Below are positions 52,722 through 62,092 of a stretch of 64,000 nt of DNA, in pieces. Made by a program: the position numbers and the translations under genes. Positions within the stretch are counted from its first letter, which is position 1. Each line of letters starts with the position of its first letter. The stretch spans positions 39,308 through 103,307 of the forward strand of contig JADIMI010000011.1 in assembly GCA_017694845.1 (NCBI GenBank), written 5' to 3'. The notes beneath the pieces are model-generated. The model worked only from the letters and a program-made list of their open reading frames with translations. It made no database searches and had not been told where the DNA came from. This DNA comes from Candidatus Cryptobacteroides intestinavium. Its GTDB lineage: Bacteria > Bacteroidota > Bacteroidia > Bacteroidales > UBA932.

Positions 52722-53663
52722 GTGGAAAAAATAGACATGCTCATACTGTCCTGGCTTCGTGGCCGGACAACGGAAGAGGAAGACAGGGAACTCTGTGACT
52801 GGATCGAGTCGGATCCTGACAATCTCGAATATTTCTCGCAGGTCAGAGCCGTGGATTCTTTCCTGAAAAATCGTCAGGGGCGGGCAGCGTTAAATAAATC
52901 CGCAAAGCCGCATGCATGGAAAAGGCTTGTGTGGGTTTCAGCCGCCGCGGCTGCAGCCTTTTCCGGTATTTTCGCCGTTGCGAGGTATGTCGTCTGGCCG
53001 GATTCCGGTCGCGACATGGTCACATGCAGCAATGATTCCGAACCCTCGATTCTCATTGACCTGCCTGACGGCAGCCGGATATGGCTTGCCGAAAATTCTT
53101 CCGTATCATATGCCAGCGAAGGCTTTTCCGATGACAGGACCCTGTTACTTGAAGGCGAGGCCATGTTCGATGTCGCGTCGGATTCCCTGCATCCGTTTGT
53201 GGTACACGGCCCTGATATGGATGTGGAAGTACTCGGCACCGTGTTCAATGTGGTAGACTGCGCCGGTGACGGCACTGCTGAGACGACCCTTGCCGAGGGG
53301 AGAGTGCTCCTGCATGATCCTGACGGTCAGGAACTCATAGTATTGAGGCCGGGACAGAAGGCGGTATACCACTCCGATACGAAAAGGGTGGACATTTCCG
53401 ATGTGCCGACTTCGGGGATGCTGATGTGGAGGGACGGGGTCATATTCATGGAGAATGTCACGATAAGACAGATAAAGGCACGTCTTGAAGAGGATTTCCG
53501 GACAAATCTCAGGATAGCGGGAGGCGGCCCGGAAGGAGGGCTTTTCACCCTGAGTTATGTCAGGACTGCGCGTCTGGATGATGTCCTTGACATGGTGGAG
53601 ACCATATCGGGATATGTTCTGGTTCCGGATGACGGTCCCGTACCGCAGAACGGCATGAAATAA
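52722..53663 (+). CDS. FecR-family anti-sigma factor
   Basis: A 313-residue protein; the start is a GTG at 52722 (ATG 52737 possible). A cytoplasmic anti-sigma part (L-S-W-L-R-G-R-T-T-E-E-E-D) is followed by one membrane helix (about residues 67-90) and a periplasmic FecR domain (L-P-D-G-S-R-I-W-L-A-E-N-S-S-V-S-Y and G-T-V-F-N-V). A C-terminal STN-like region follows. It would hold the sigma factor inactive until SusC reports substrate. It lies 64 bases after the sigma gene and 37 before SusC. Confidence 0.94.
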   Translation: MEKIDMLILSWLRGRTTEEEDRELCDWIESDPDNLEYFSQVRAVDSFLKNRQGRAALNKSAKPHAWKRLVWVSAAAAAAFSGIFAVARYVVWPDSGRDMVTCSNDSEPSILIDLPDGSRIWLAENSSVSYASEGFSDDRTLLLEGEAMFDVASDSLHPFVVHGPDMDVEVLGTVFNVVDCAGDGTAETTLAEGRVLLHDPDGQELIVLRPGQKAVYHSDTKRVDISDVPTSGMLMWRDGVIFMENVTIRQIKARLEEDFRTNLRIAGGGPEGGLFTLSYVRTARLDDVLDMVETISGYVLVPDDGPVPQNGMK

Positions 53664-53700
53664 TCCTTATTACACAATACCATAGGTTAATAATACTAAA

Positions 53701-56700
53701 ATGACCGTTATGAACAACATGAGAAGATTATTGTACGGACTGCTCTGCGCCGTTCTCCTGCCTTCGGCCGTTTTCGTGTCGGAAGCGGATTCGGCAGCAG
53801 CGCAGAGTTATTCGTTGTCTTTGACTGTAGCCAAGGCTCCTGTACGGGATGTTGCGGCAGATGTTACCAGACAGACGGGTCTGGTGTTCTCTTACAGTGC
53901 ATCCACCGGTGACAGGGAGATGTCAGGAGTGGATGTGTCTCTTGAAAATGTCTCGGCCGACCGGCTTCTCGATGCCGTCTTTTCTTCTGAAGGGCTGTCC
54001 TGGACCATACTGGAGAATATGGTCAGCCTGTATCCGTCGTCTCAGGATGGCGGTCCGGAAACGAGGACACTCATAGGTACGGTAACGGATGCCGTTACCG
54101 GAGAGCCGGTACCGGGTGTCGGAGTATATTATTCGGACAATCCTTCATTCGGCGTAGTGACGGATCTGGACGGAAAATACGAGATAGAAGTGCAGGAAAG
54201 GACGGAACTGGAATTCTATTCATTGGGTTACGGGATACAGCGACTTATGGTCGGCGACCTCGGTGTGCTGAATGTGCAGCTCTATCCCGATAACGAGACT
54301 CTTGATGAAGTCGTGGTCGTGGGTGCCGGTACACAGAGAAAGGTCTCGGTGACGGGAGCCATTTCAGCCGTGAAGGGCGATGCCCTCAAGGCTCCGGTGT
54401 CTTCCCTGACCAACAACCTTGCCGGCAAGCTCGCCGGAGTCATTTCCGTCACCAGCAGCGGAGAACCGGGGTCCTCTTCCCAGTTCTATATCCGCGGTAT
54501 CAGTACGTTCGGAGGCAGGACGACTCCGCTGATTCTCCTTGACGGGGTGGAAATCTCGGTCGGAGACCTGAACAACCTTCCTGCGGAGTCCATCGAAGGT
54601 TTCTCCATACTCAAGGATGCGTCCGCAACTGCCATCTACGGTGCAAGGGGAGCCAACGGAGTGATGCTCGTGACGACCAAGAGCGGTACCGAGAATACCA
54701 AGGCGATAGTGAACGTGTCCGTGGACATGTCCGTGCTCCAGCCTGTGAATATAGTGGATTATGCCGACGGTGCCACATATATGGCCGCATACAATGAGGC
54801 CCTTCTGGCCCGCAACCCCTCAGCGTCTCCGCGCTACAGCGAGAAACAGATAGAATATACCAGGTCAGGGGTCAATCCGTACCTCTTCCCTGACGTGGAC
54901 TGGTATGACCTTATGTTCAAGAAGGTGGCCATGAGTCAGAGGGCCAACATCAACATACAGGGAGGAGGTTCCAAGGTCACATACTACATGTCCCTTCAGG
55001 CCAACCATGACAGCGGTCTTCTGGACGTACCGAAGAACTATTCCTTCAACAACAACCATAACCGCTGGCTGTATATCTTCCAGAACAATATCGCCTATCA
55101 GGTGACGCCGACTACGAAGATCGACCTCAGGATGAATGCCCAGATTTCGTCCATGTCTTCCCCGAATACTTCTTCGAATGATATCTTCAACCAGGTGTTC
55201 CTGAACAATCCTGTCTCCTTCCCGGCGATGTTCCCTGAAGAGGAAGGGGTGGAACATATACGTTTCGGATCCGCTGTGATGTCGGCCGGAAGGTTCTATA
55301 CCAACCCTTATGCGAATATGCTCAACAGCTACAGGAAACAGAACGAGAACAAGCTGAACATATCCCTGAACATAGACCAGAAGCTGGATTTCATCACGGA
55401 AGGGCTGTCGGTCACGGCTCTTGTGAATTTCAACAACTGGTCCCAGAAATATTACACCCGCGGACTCGACCCGTTCCTCTATGGAGTGGAGAGCGGAAGC
55501 TGGACGGAAGACAATCCCCAGCAGTACCGTATCACACGCCTCTATACCGGGGATGAATACATGACCCAGTCCGGAGTGACAAGGAACAGTGACAATACAT
55601 TCTATCTGGATGCGAGGCTGAATTACAAGCGGACTTTCGGGGACGGGCACAATGTCACCGGAATGCTGATGTACATGATGCGTGAATACAGCAACGACGT
55701 CCTTCCGAACAGGAACCAGGGTTTCTCCGGCCGTGCCACCTATGATTATAAAAACAGGTATCTCGTCGAATTCAATTTCGGTTACAACGGTACGGAAAGG
55801 CTCGGAAGACAGGACAGGTATGAGTTCTTCCCTGCTATGTCGTTAGGCTGGGTGATAAGCAATGAAGATTTCTGGACGCCCGTACGGGATGCGGTTGACT
55901 TCTTCAAGATAAGGACTTCGTTCGGCCTTGTCGGAAGCGATGAGACCGGCTCGGGAGCAGGGGCGCCGCATTTCCTCTATCTGGACATGGTAAACATGTC
56001 GGGAGGCCCTTCATTCGCATCCGGCTACACCGGCAGTACGGTACACACAGGACCGTATATCACATCATATGCAGTGGAGGGGGCAAGCTGGGAGCGTTCG
56101 ACACAGTTCGATGTGGGAATTGACCTGCACCTGTTCGACCAGCTCAGTCTTACTGTGGACTATTACAATTACATGCGTGACCGTATCCTTATGGAAAGGG
56201 CATCTTTCCCGGACATACTCGGCTACGGGAACACGACCCCGTGGGCGAACGTGGGCAAGGTCAACAGTTATGGGGTTGAGGTCAGCGTCAACTGGAACAG
56301 GGAACTGGCGAAAGACCTTTGGATTGATCTGCGCGGGAACTTCACATATACCAGGAACAAATACGTATATGTCGATGAACCGGACTATCCGTATGTATGG
56401 CAGACAAGGACAGGAAAGCCTCTCGATGCCGTGTACGGCTATATAGCCGACGGTCTGTTCGAAAGTTACGAGGAGATAGAATGCAGTGCGGACCAGAGCT
56501 TTTTCGGCAGCACGGTCATGCCGGGAGACATAAAGTACAGGGATGTGGACGGTAACGGCCGTATCACGGAAGAAGACCAGGTAATGCTCTCTCCTGTGGG
56601 CAATATGCCGCGCATCCAGTACGGGTTCGGCATAAGCCTTTCCTGGAAACGGCTTGATTTCAGTGTGTTTTTCAACGGTTCGGCCCAGCGCAAGGTCATG

Positions 56701-57066
56701 CTCAACAGTTCTGCAATCTATCCTTTCTGCGCCAATGACACCAATGACCATAACCTGATGCAGTGGATAGCGGACAGCCACTGGACTGAGGGGGCGGACA
56801 ACACGGGCGTGGAATATCCGCGGCTCGGAACCCTCGACACCCAGATTTCCAACAACCAGCAGCCGAGCAGCTGGTGGCTCAGGAATGCGGGTTTCCTCCG
56901 GTTCAAGACACTCGAGATAGGTTACAGTTTCCCTCATTGCAGGGTATATCTCAGCGGGGACAATATTGCCGTATGGTCTCCTTTCAGATACTGGGATCCG
57001 GAGCTGCAGTTCTATTCCTATCCTCTCCAGAGGACATTCAACATAGGCGTACAGGTGAATTTCTAA
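53701..57066 (+). CDS. SusC-type TonB-dependent transducer with STN domain (locus 2)
   Basis: A 1121-residue outer-membrane transporter; start 53701 or the ATG three codons later. A signal peptide ends near S-A-A-A-Q-S. Residues about 38-105 are an STN domain (V-R-D-V-A-A-D-V-T-R-Q-T-G-L-V-F-S-Y), which contacts the FecR protein. A carboxypeptidase-regulatory-like domain (T-L-I-G-T-V-T-D-A-V-T-G-E), the plug (V-V-V-G-A-G-T-Q-R-K-V) and the barrel ending V-Q-V-N-F follow. Substrate binding is thus expected to trigger the adjacent sigma/anti-sigma pair. Its codon context differs from the first SusC (GAC ATG, TAC ATG preferred). Confidence 0.96.
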   Translation: MTVMNNMRRLLYGLLCAVLLPSAVFVSEADSAAAQSYSLSLTVAKAPVRDVAADVTRQTGLVFSYSASTGDREMSGVDVSLENVSADRLLDAVFSSEGLSWTILENMVSLYPSSQDGGPETRTLIGTVTDAVTGEPVPGVGVYYSDNPSFGVVTDLDGKYEIEVQERTELEFYSLGYGIQRLMVGDLGVLNVQLYPDNETLDEVVVVGAGTQRKVSVTGAISAVKGDALKAPVSSLTNNLAGKLAGVISVTSSGEPGSSSQFYIRGISTFGGRTTPLILLDGVEISVGDLNNLPAESIEGFSILKDASATAIYGARGANGVMLVTTKSGTENTKAIVNVSVDMSVLQPVNIVDYADGATYMAAYNEALLARNPSASPRYSEKQIEYTRSGVNPYLFPDVDWYDLMFKKVAMSQRANINIQGGGSKVTYYMSLQANHDSGLLDVPKNYSFNNNHNRWLYIFQNNIAYQVTPTTKIDLRMNAQISSMSSPNTSSNDIFNQVFLNNPVSFPAMFPEEEGVEHIRFGSAVMSAGRFYTNPYANMLNSYRKQNENKLNISLNIDQKLDFITEGLSVTALVNFNNWSQKYYTRGLDPFLYGVESGSWTEDNPQQYRITRLYTGDEYMTQSGVTRNSDNTFYLDARLNYKRTFGDGHNVTGMLMYMMREYSNDVLPNRNQGFSGRATYDYKNRYLVEFNFGYNGTERLGRQDRYEFFPAMSLGWVISNEDFWTPVRDAVDFFKIRTSFGLVGSDETGSGAGAPHFLYLDMVNMSGGPSFASGYTGSTVHTGPYITSYAVEGASWERSTQFDVGIDLHLFDQLSLTVDYYNYMRDRILMERASFPDILGYGNTTPWANVGKVNSYGVEVSVNWNRELAKDLWIDLRGNFTYTRNKYVYVDEPDYPYVWQTRTGKPLDAVYGYIADGLFESYEEIECSADQSFFGSTVMPGDIKYRDVDGNGRITEEDQVMLSPVGNMPRIQYGFGISLSWKRLDFSVFFNGSAQRKVMLNSSAIYPFCANDTNDHNLMQWIADSHWTEGADNTGVEYPRLGTLDTQISNNQQPSSWWLRNAGFLRFKTLEIGYSFPHCRVYLSGDNIAVWSPFRYWDPELQFYSYPLQRTFNIGVQVNF

Positions 57067-57077
57067 CGAATAAAACG

Positions 57078-59036
57078 ATGACTGTTATGTTTGTCAGGAC
57101 AATAAAATATATCGCCGCCATTGCGGCAGCTGCCGTATCGGTTTCATGCAGCTATCTTGATGTGATACCTGTCGAGCAGCCGGGTACGGACGACATGATG
57201 ATAGACGATGCATCCACCCAGAATTTCCTGTACAGCTGTTACGGCTATCTTCAGGATTCAGATGCGGGACACAATTTCGACATAGGGATGCTCAACCAGC
57301 CGGATTTCGGCTGTGACGAGATGGTATGTCCCCAGGAATGGGAATCCGCGGCTTCGCGTTCCCAGTGGAATTATTATACCCCGTCCTCCATCGGAAGGGG
57401 GGCGTGGGGCAACTGGTATGACGGCATCGGCTACTGCAATCTTTTCCTCAAGACCATCGAGGAGAGCAATCCTCCTCTCAATCCGAATGACAGGGCGCAG
57501 TATATCGCCGAGGCCAAGTTCCTCAAGGCATATTACCATTTCCGTGTCCTCCAGCTCTACGGCCCATGCCCTGTAATAGACAAGGTATATCCGACCAATA
57601 CTGCCAAGGATGAAATACCCGGACGTTCACATTTCGACTATTGTATCGACTATATTGTCGGGCTTCTCGACGAGGCCGCCCAGTATCTTCCTCCGGAACA
57701 GCAGAACAACAGCGCATATTTCGGGCGTGCGACATCAGTGATATGCAAGGCCTTGAAGGCGCGTGTGCTGCTTCTTGCCGCCTCGCCTCTGTACAACGGG
57801 GAATTCCCTTTCAGAAGCTGGAGAAACGATACGTACGAGACTCCTGGCTACGGGAAGGAACTGGTCAGCCTGACCTATGACCGGGCCAAATGGGAGAGGG
57901 CACGGAAAGCATGCGAGGAGGCTGTCACCCTTGCCGAGTCCAACGGTTTCGAACTCTTTGACGTCGAGGCTTCCGAGACCCTCAGGGCAAATCAGGGCAT
58001 ACCCCTTCCTCAGGTGCCCGGCTCCGTGGATGATACCTTCAGACAGAAGGTCATGATGCTCAGGTATGTCGTAACGGCGAGGCCTGACAACGGCAACAGG
58101 GAGACTCTCTGGGGAGTCGTCCCGAACCGTTCCGGTGGATTCCCTTTCTGGATGGCTTCCATGCCGCACTACATCCTGAAGAACAATACCGGGGTAAATG
58201 TCGGAGGATGGGGAGGAGCGTCCCCGACCCTGTACACGGTGGAGAATTTCTATACTTCAGCGGGGCTGAAGCCGTCGGAAGACGGAAACTTTACCCCTGA
58301 ATCACAATGGTTCCAGTCGGCAGGGCTCGGCAATCCGGACATAATAAACCTCAATGTCGGCCGCGAGCCGAGGTTCTATGCCTGGATATCCTTTGACGGG
58401 GATGAATATTCGCCTGTGCTTGCCAACCGTACCCCTGTTGTCTGCGAGATGCGCAATCCGCAGAAGACAGGCTATGACGCCACGATATGGGGGACGAGAA
58501 ACTACTGCGTAACGGGTTTTCTCAATAAAAAGCATGTCCATCCCAACTACAACTATACAGGGAACAACTGGGACGGCAACTGGGGAGAAGTCAAGACTCC
58601 GGTCCCGCTTATCCGCCTGGCCGAACTGTATCTGATAATGGCCGAGTGCGAAGCCCGGCTCGACCATCCGGGAGAGGCCCTGGACTGGCTCAACAGGATA
58701 AGGAGGCGTGCCGGCGTTCCGGAATGGACCGAGAGTTCATTGGCGGCTGCAGGCAAGACTGCTCTCGATGCTGTCCTTGACGAACGCTTCGTGGAACTTT
58801 ATGCGGAAGGTTTCCGTTACCATGACATAAGGCGTTGTGTCAAAGGAGCCGAATATCTGAGTGCAGACTGTTATATGGGGCTCAATGCAGTGGTATCGGG
58901 ACCTTCCTTTACGGAATTCAACACTCCTGTACAGGTAGCCCAGCCGTTCAGCTGGAAAGATTGCATGTATCTGCTTCCTGTCGACAATGAAGAGTTCTAT
59001 TCCAACCCTCAGATGGTTCAGGCTCCGGGATACTGA
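57078..59036 (+). CDS. SusD-type substrate-binding lipoprotein (locus 2)
   Basis: The protein has 652 residues from ATG 57078; the track's start at 56874 runs inside susC and is rejected. The signal ends V-S-V-S-C. The SusD N-terminus S-Y-L-D-V-I-P-V-E-Q-P-G-T-D-D is followed by the TPR-like helices (A-E-A-K-F-L-K-A-Y-Y-H-F). A long central insertion follows, then the C-terminal R-F-V-E-L-Y-A-E-G-F-R-Y-H-D-I-R-R motif. It starts 11 bases after SusC. It is longer than the locus 1 SusD, suggesting a larger ligand site. Confidence 0.95.
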   Translation: MTVMFVRTIKYIAAIAAAAVSVSCSYLDVIPVEQPGTDDMMIDDASTQNFLYSCYGYLQDSDAGHNFDIGMLNQPDFGCDEMVCPQEWESAASRSQWNYYTPSSIGRGAWGNWYDGIGYCNLFLKTIEESNPPLNPNDRAQYIAEAKFLKAYYHFRVLQLYGPCPVIDKVYPTNTAKDEIPGRSHFDYCIDYIVGLLDEAAQYLPPEQQNNSAYFGRATSVICKALKARVLLLAASPLYNGEFPFRSWRNDTYETPGYGKELVSLTYDRAKWERARKACEEAVTLAESNGFELFDVEASETLRANQGIPLPQVPGSVDDTFRQKVMMLRYVVTARPDNGNRETLWGVVPNRSGGFPFWMASMPHYILKNNTGVNVGGWGGASPTLYTVENFYTSAGLKPSEDGNFTPESQWFQSAGLGNPDIINLNVGREPRFYAWISFDGDEYSPVLANRTPVVCEMRNPQKTGYDATIWGTRNYCVTGFLNKKHVHPNYNYTGNNWDGNWGEVKTPVPLIRLAELYLIMAECEARLDHPGEALDWLNRIRRRAGVPEWTESSLAAAGKTALDAVLDERFVELYAEGFRYHDIRRCVKGAEYLSADCYMGLNAVVSGPSFTEFNTPVQVAQPFSWKDCMYLLPVDNEEFYSNPQMVQAPGY

Positions 59037-59129
59037 CAGACTGCGATTATCGGAAATATATCCGGATAATCTGCAATGATTGGCAATAATTACGAAAATG
59101 ACTGAAATATGCGCATAAAGAATGAAAAT

Positions 59130-60698
59130 ATGAAAAAATATCTGATTATAATGGCAGTGCCTCTCATGATGCTTTCCTCGTGCGAGGAGAATATGGAAGA
59201 CCTGTTCCCGTCCGAGTATCAGAAAGTCCTTTCCATCAAGAATTCGGGCCAGTCATCCCTTGTAATGGCTTCGGCTTCGGAGTCATACGTAGTGGATATC
59301 ATCGTCCTGAAGGGAGGCGGGAATCCTTCCTCGGATTCCGAGATGAGTTTCCGGTTGATGACGGATGACGAAGTATCGGAAGAATGGAACTGGTCTCCGT
59401 CCCAGGTTGAAATCATCGGAGAGGAAGGTTTCGAAATCGAGGGAGGGGACAATATCGTTATCCCTGCCGATGAAAGCTATCGCAGGATATCGCTCACACT
59501 GCACCCTTCTGCCATTGCGGCAATGACGAAACAGGACAGCGAGACCTGGATACTGCCGCTCGTTCTCGAAAGCAGTACCGATAATGTCAACCAGGACATG
59601 AACAAGATGCTGTATACCCTCGATCTCCGGGATCTCACTCTGGAATGGGGTGATTTCCAGGAAGAGACCAGGACAGTGGAGATTACCTATCTTGAGCAGC
59701 AGGTGCCTCTGACTATGGTCATGGCGTATGCTGAGGCCAATGAGTTCACTTTTACCGCAACGCTCGATGACTCCAGGACGGACGAACTCGTGACGGCATT
59801 CAATGCCTCTCATGGGACTGATTATCTCGCGCTTCCTGCATCGGCCCTGTCGGCTCCGGAATTTTCCTTTGCTCCAGGGGTGGAGGAATCGACACAGACA
59901 ATTACACTTAGCAGGAAAGGGCTGGAATCCGACAGGACATACCTCCTTCCTATGGATTTTACGGTGTCTGCCGAAGCCGTCTCCAAGTCGGAAGAAATGA
60001 AATATCTGATTGTCACCAATCCCAAGTATTCCATGGAGGATGTGGACCAGACCACGTTCTCGATTGCTTTCACGAATTCCGAGACCGGGTGGGGATGGCA
60101 GGCCTCCAACCTGATCGACGGAGAGACCAATACATTCGGAGCTTCTGCCTGGTCAAGCAACTATAGCGGAGGCATGGCTTCAGATACGGAGGATGACTGG
60201 GTCTATTCTTTCGAGGCGAAAGACAGGTGGCAGCATCATCTGGATTATTATCCTTTCTGTCATTTACAAAGACCGTTATCCGATGTATACATAGTGATAG
60301 ACATGAAAGAGAAAATCACTCTCGGGGCAGTCGGCTTCGGTAAATGGGCAGATAATTTCGGAGATTATTCCCTGAAGTCATGCAAGGTTGATCTTGCGGA
60401 TGAATTCAGTATCAAGTCATATCAGGATGGAGGCAGCATAGCGGATTATTCCGATGTCTCCAACGGTTCGGTAGGATGGAAGAATGCCTTCGATTGCAAG
60501 GATTTACCTAATGTCAAATTGCAGTGTGCATGGTGTGACATTTCGGATACGGATGGAGCATCCCTTCAGTCCGGTCGTTATATGAGACTCAATCCTTACG
60601 AAACGTACAGGAATGATGAGGCAAACAAGAATAATGTTGCCTTCACGGAAATCTATGTAAAGAAAGTCGTGGCCGTGGACGGTGTCAGGTTAGAATAG
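59130..60698 (+). CDS. DUF1735 plus discoidin-like surface-binding lipoprotein (locus 2)
   Basis: The protein has 522 residues from ATG 59130 (MKKYLIIM); the signal ends M-M-L-S-S-C. There appear to be two tandem DUF1735-type sandwiches (residues about 35-170, then 185-300 with F-N-A-S-H-G-T-D-Y-L-A-L). A discoidin-like domain follows (L-I-D-G-E-T-N-T-F-G with V-Y-I-V-I-D-M-K-E). This is the layout of a surface glycan-binding protein. It follows SusD with a 93-base gap and abuts the GH43-like gene. Confidence 0.82.
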   Translation: MKKYLIIMAVPLMMLSSCEENMEDLFPSEYQKVLSIKNSGQSSLVMASASESYVVDIIVLKGGGNPSSDSEMSFRLMTDDEVSEEWNWSPSQVEIIGEEGFEIEGGDNIVIPADESYRRISLTLHPSAIAAMTKQDSETWILPLVLESSTDNVNQDMNKMLYTLDLRDLTLEWGDFQEETRTVEITYLEQQVPLTMVMAYAEANEFTFTATLDDSRTDELVTAFNASHGTDYLALPASALSAPEFSFAPGVEESTQTITLSRKGLESDRTYLLPMDFTVSAEAVSKSEEMKYLIVTNPKYSMEDVDQTTFSIAFTNSETGWGWQASNLIDGETNTFGASAWSSNYSGGMASDTEDDWVYSFEAKDRWQHHLDYYPFCHLQRPLSDVYIVIDMKEKITLGAVGFGKWADNFGDYSLKSCKVDLADEFSIKSYQDGGSIADYSDVSNGSVGWKNAFDCKDLPNVKLQCAWCDISDTDGASLQSGRYMRLNPYETYRNDEANKNNVAFTEIYVKKVVAVDGVRLE

Positions 60699-60779
60699 AT
60701 GGATCTGCGTTTTAAGAAGCTGTTTGAAAACATTTTCTTAACGCAAAGGAATGCCAAAGGAAGAAATTTTCATGTAAAT

Positions 60780-61793
60780 ATGCGAAAAATGAATTTATTA
60801 TGGATGTTCGCCGCCATGGCGGCAATGTGGGTATCCTGCGGGACGCCTGAAACGGAACAGTCCGGACGGCCAGGAGATGGAGGTGCATCCGTCTCGGGAA
60901 ACGGCGGTTATCTTTTTGTACACATGACGGATCAGAATTATGGCAGGATGTTCTATTCGGTTTCCCGCGACGGTCTTGTATGGGAGACTCTCAATGACGG
61001 CAAAGTCATACTCGAGACATATCTCGGGCATCCGACGCTGACCCGTGGGGGAGACGGGAAATATTATATGATAGGGGTTTCGACCGGCCAGACTCCGCAT
61101 TATCCGGTACTCTGGTTCTCGGATGACCTCGTGGTTTGGGGGCACAGGGACCTGTCTCCCGACATTTTCGATGTTTCGGCATTCAATTATAAGAACGATA
61201 CATATTATTACGGTGCCCCGAAAGTCTGGTACGACTCGGCAAGCGGCCGGTATATCATCACCTGGCATGCCGGGATTACCGGGGTGGACAATGCCCAGGA
61301 GGAGTGGGAGTCCAAACGTACATTCTATATCCTGACAGAGGATTTCGAGACATTCACGCCTGCCGACAGGCTTTTTGATTTTACGGGCGACGATGCGGAC
61401 ATGGCCACTATCGACACCATAATCGAGAAGGAAGGGGATACCTATTATGCCATCATCAAGGATGAGCGGTGGCCGGACAAATGCCCGACAGGCAAGACAA
61501 TCAGAATCGCTTCCTCGTCTTCACTCACCGGGCCGTATACCAATCCGGGTCCTCCGGTGACGCCTGCCTGGAGGGAGGCCCCTTCCATAGTGAGATCGCC
61601 GGACGGTCAGGGTTGGTATCTCTATACGGAGCAGTATCCTACAGCATATGAACTGTACAGATGTTCGTCGCTAGCGGGCAGTATGTGGTCGCAGGTCGCC
61701 TTTACTCCTCCGGTAGCGCGTCACGGATGGGTCATGAGGATAGATGAGACGCAGTATCAGGCGATTGTAGATGCCTATGGGGCTGGAATGTGA
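60780..61793 (+). CDS. GH43-like five-bladed beta-propeller lipoprotein
   Basis: The protein has 337 residues from ATG 60780 (MRKMNLLWMF); the signal ends M-W-V-S-C. The blades show F-Y-S-V-S-R-D-G-L-V-W-E, L-W-F-S-D-D-L-V-V-W and W-R-E-A-P-S-I-V, the last carrying the expected acid Glu. Where GH43 enzymes have a D-P-x-I/V/L motif with the base Asp, this protein reads L-G-H-P-T-L. It could be an atypical or inactive GH43, or belong to a related propeller family. As the last gene of the sigma-controlled SusCD operon it probably acts on, or binds, the imported glycan. Confidence 0.7.
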   Translation: MRKMNLLWMFAAMAAMWVSCGTPETEQSGRPGDGGASVSGNGGYLFVHMTDQNYGRMFYSVSRDGLVWETLNDGKVILETYLGHPTLTRGGDGKYYMIGVSTGQTPHYPVLWFSDDLVVWGHRDLSPDIFDVSAFNYKNDTYYYGAPKVWYDSASGRYIITWHAGITGVDNAQEEWESKRTFYILTEDFETFTPADRLFDFTGDDADMATIDTIIEKEGDTYYAIIKDERWPDKCPTGKTIRIASSSSLTGPYTNPGPPVTPAWREAPSIVRSPDGQGWYLYTEQYPTAYELYRCSSLAGSMWSQVAFTPPVARHGWVMRIDETQYQAIVDAYGAGM

Positions 61794-61856
61794 TGCCTCT
61801 GCTTCCGTCCGGAGTGCGGTACATGAATAATTTTTTCAAATATTTTTCAGAAAAGA

Positions 61857-61887
61857 TTTGGATGTAAAGAAAAAGTCCGTATCTTTG
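61857..61887 (+). promoter_or_regulatory. rrn-type promoter directly upstream of 23S rRNA
   Basis: TTTG (61857-61860), exactly 19 bases, then TATCTTTG (61880-61887): a perfect match to TTTG-N19-TAnnTTTG. Transcription should start near 61894, about 200 bases before the 23S gene. Confidence 0.8.
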
Positions 61888-61893
61888 CAGCCC

Positions 61894-62092
61894 ATTTCGG
61901 AAGAAAGGGTGCTCGAAAGAGCTTCAGATACTCCGGAAAGGACAAGATCATTGACAATATTGGGAAAGATAACGAGGTAAAGCAACAAAAGAGAAGCAAG
62001 AAACGAGTCAGCTATATAAAAAGATATAGCGGGATGCAATTTCAAGAAAGGCGAGAGCGAGAGCTCTTGTGAATTCACTCAGAACAGAGAGA
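61894..62092 (+). other. 23S rRNA leader without 16S rRNA or spacer tRNA
   Basis: The 200-nt leader contains ATCATTGACAATATTGGGAAAG, resembling the TTCTTTGACAT-type spacer sequences that precede 23S in Bacteroidales. It has neither a 16S 3' end (no CCTCCTTT) nor tRNA-Ile or tRNA-Ala. It probably holds half of the processing stem. Confidence 0.65.

Noticed and set aside
56874-57077. N-terminal extension of SusD 2 in the ORF track
   Set aside because: It lies inside susC in another frame; the lipoprotein signal begins only at 57078-57087.
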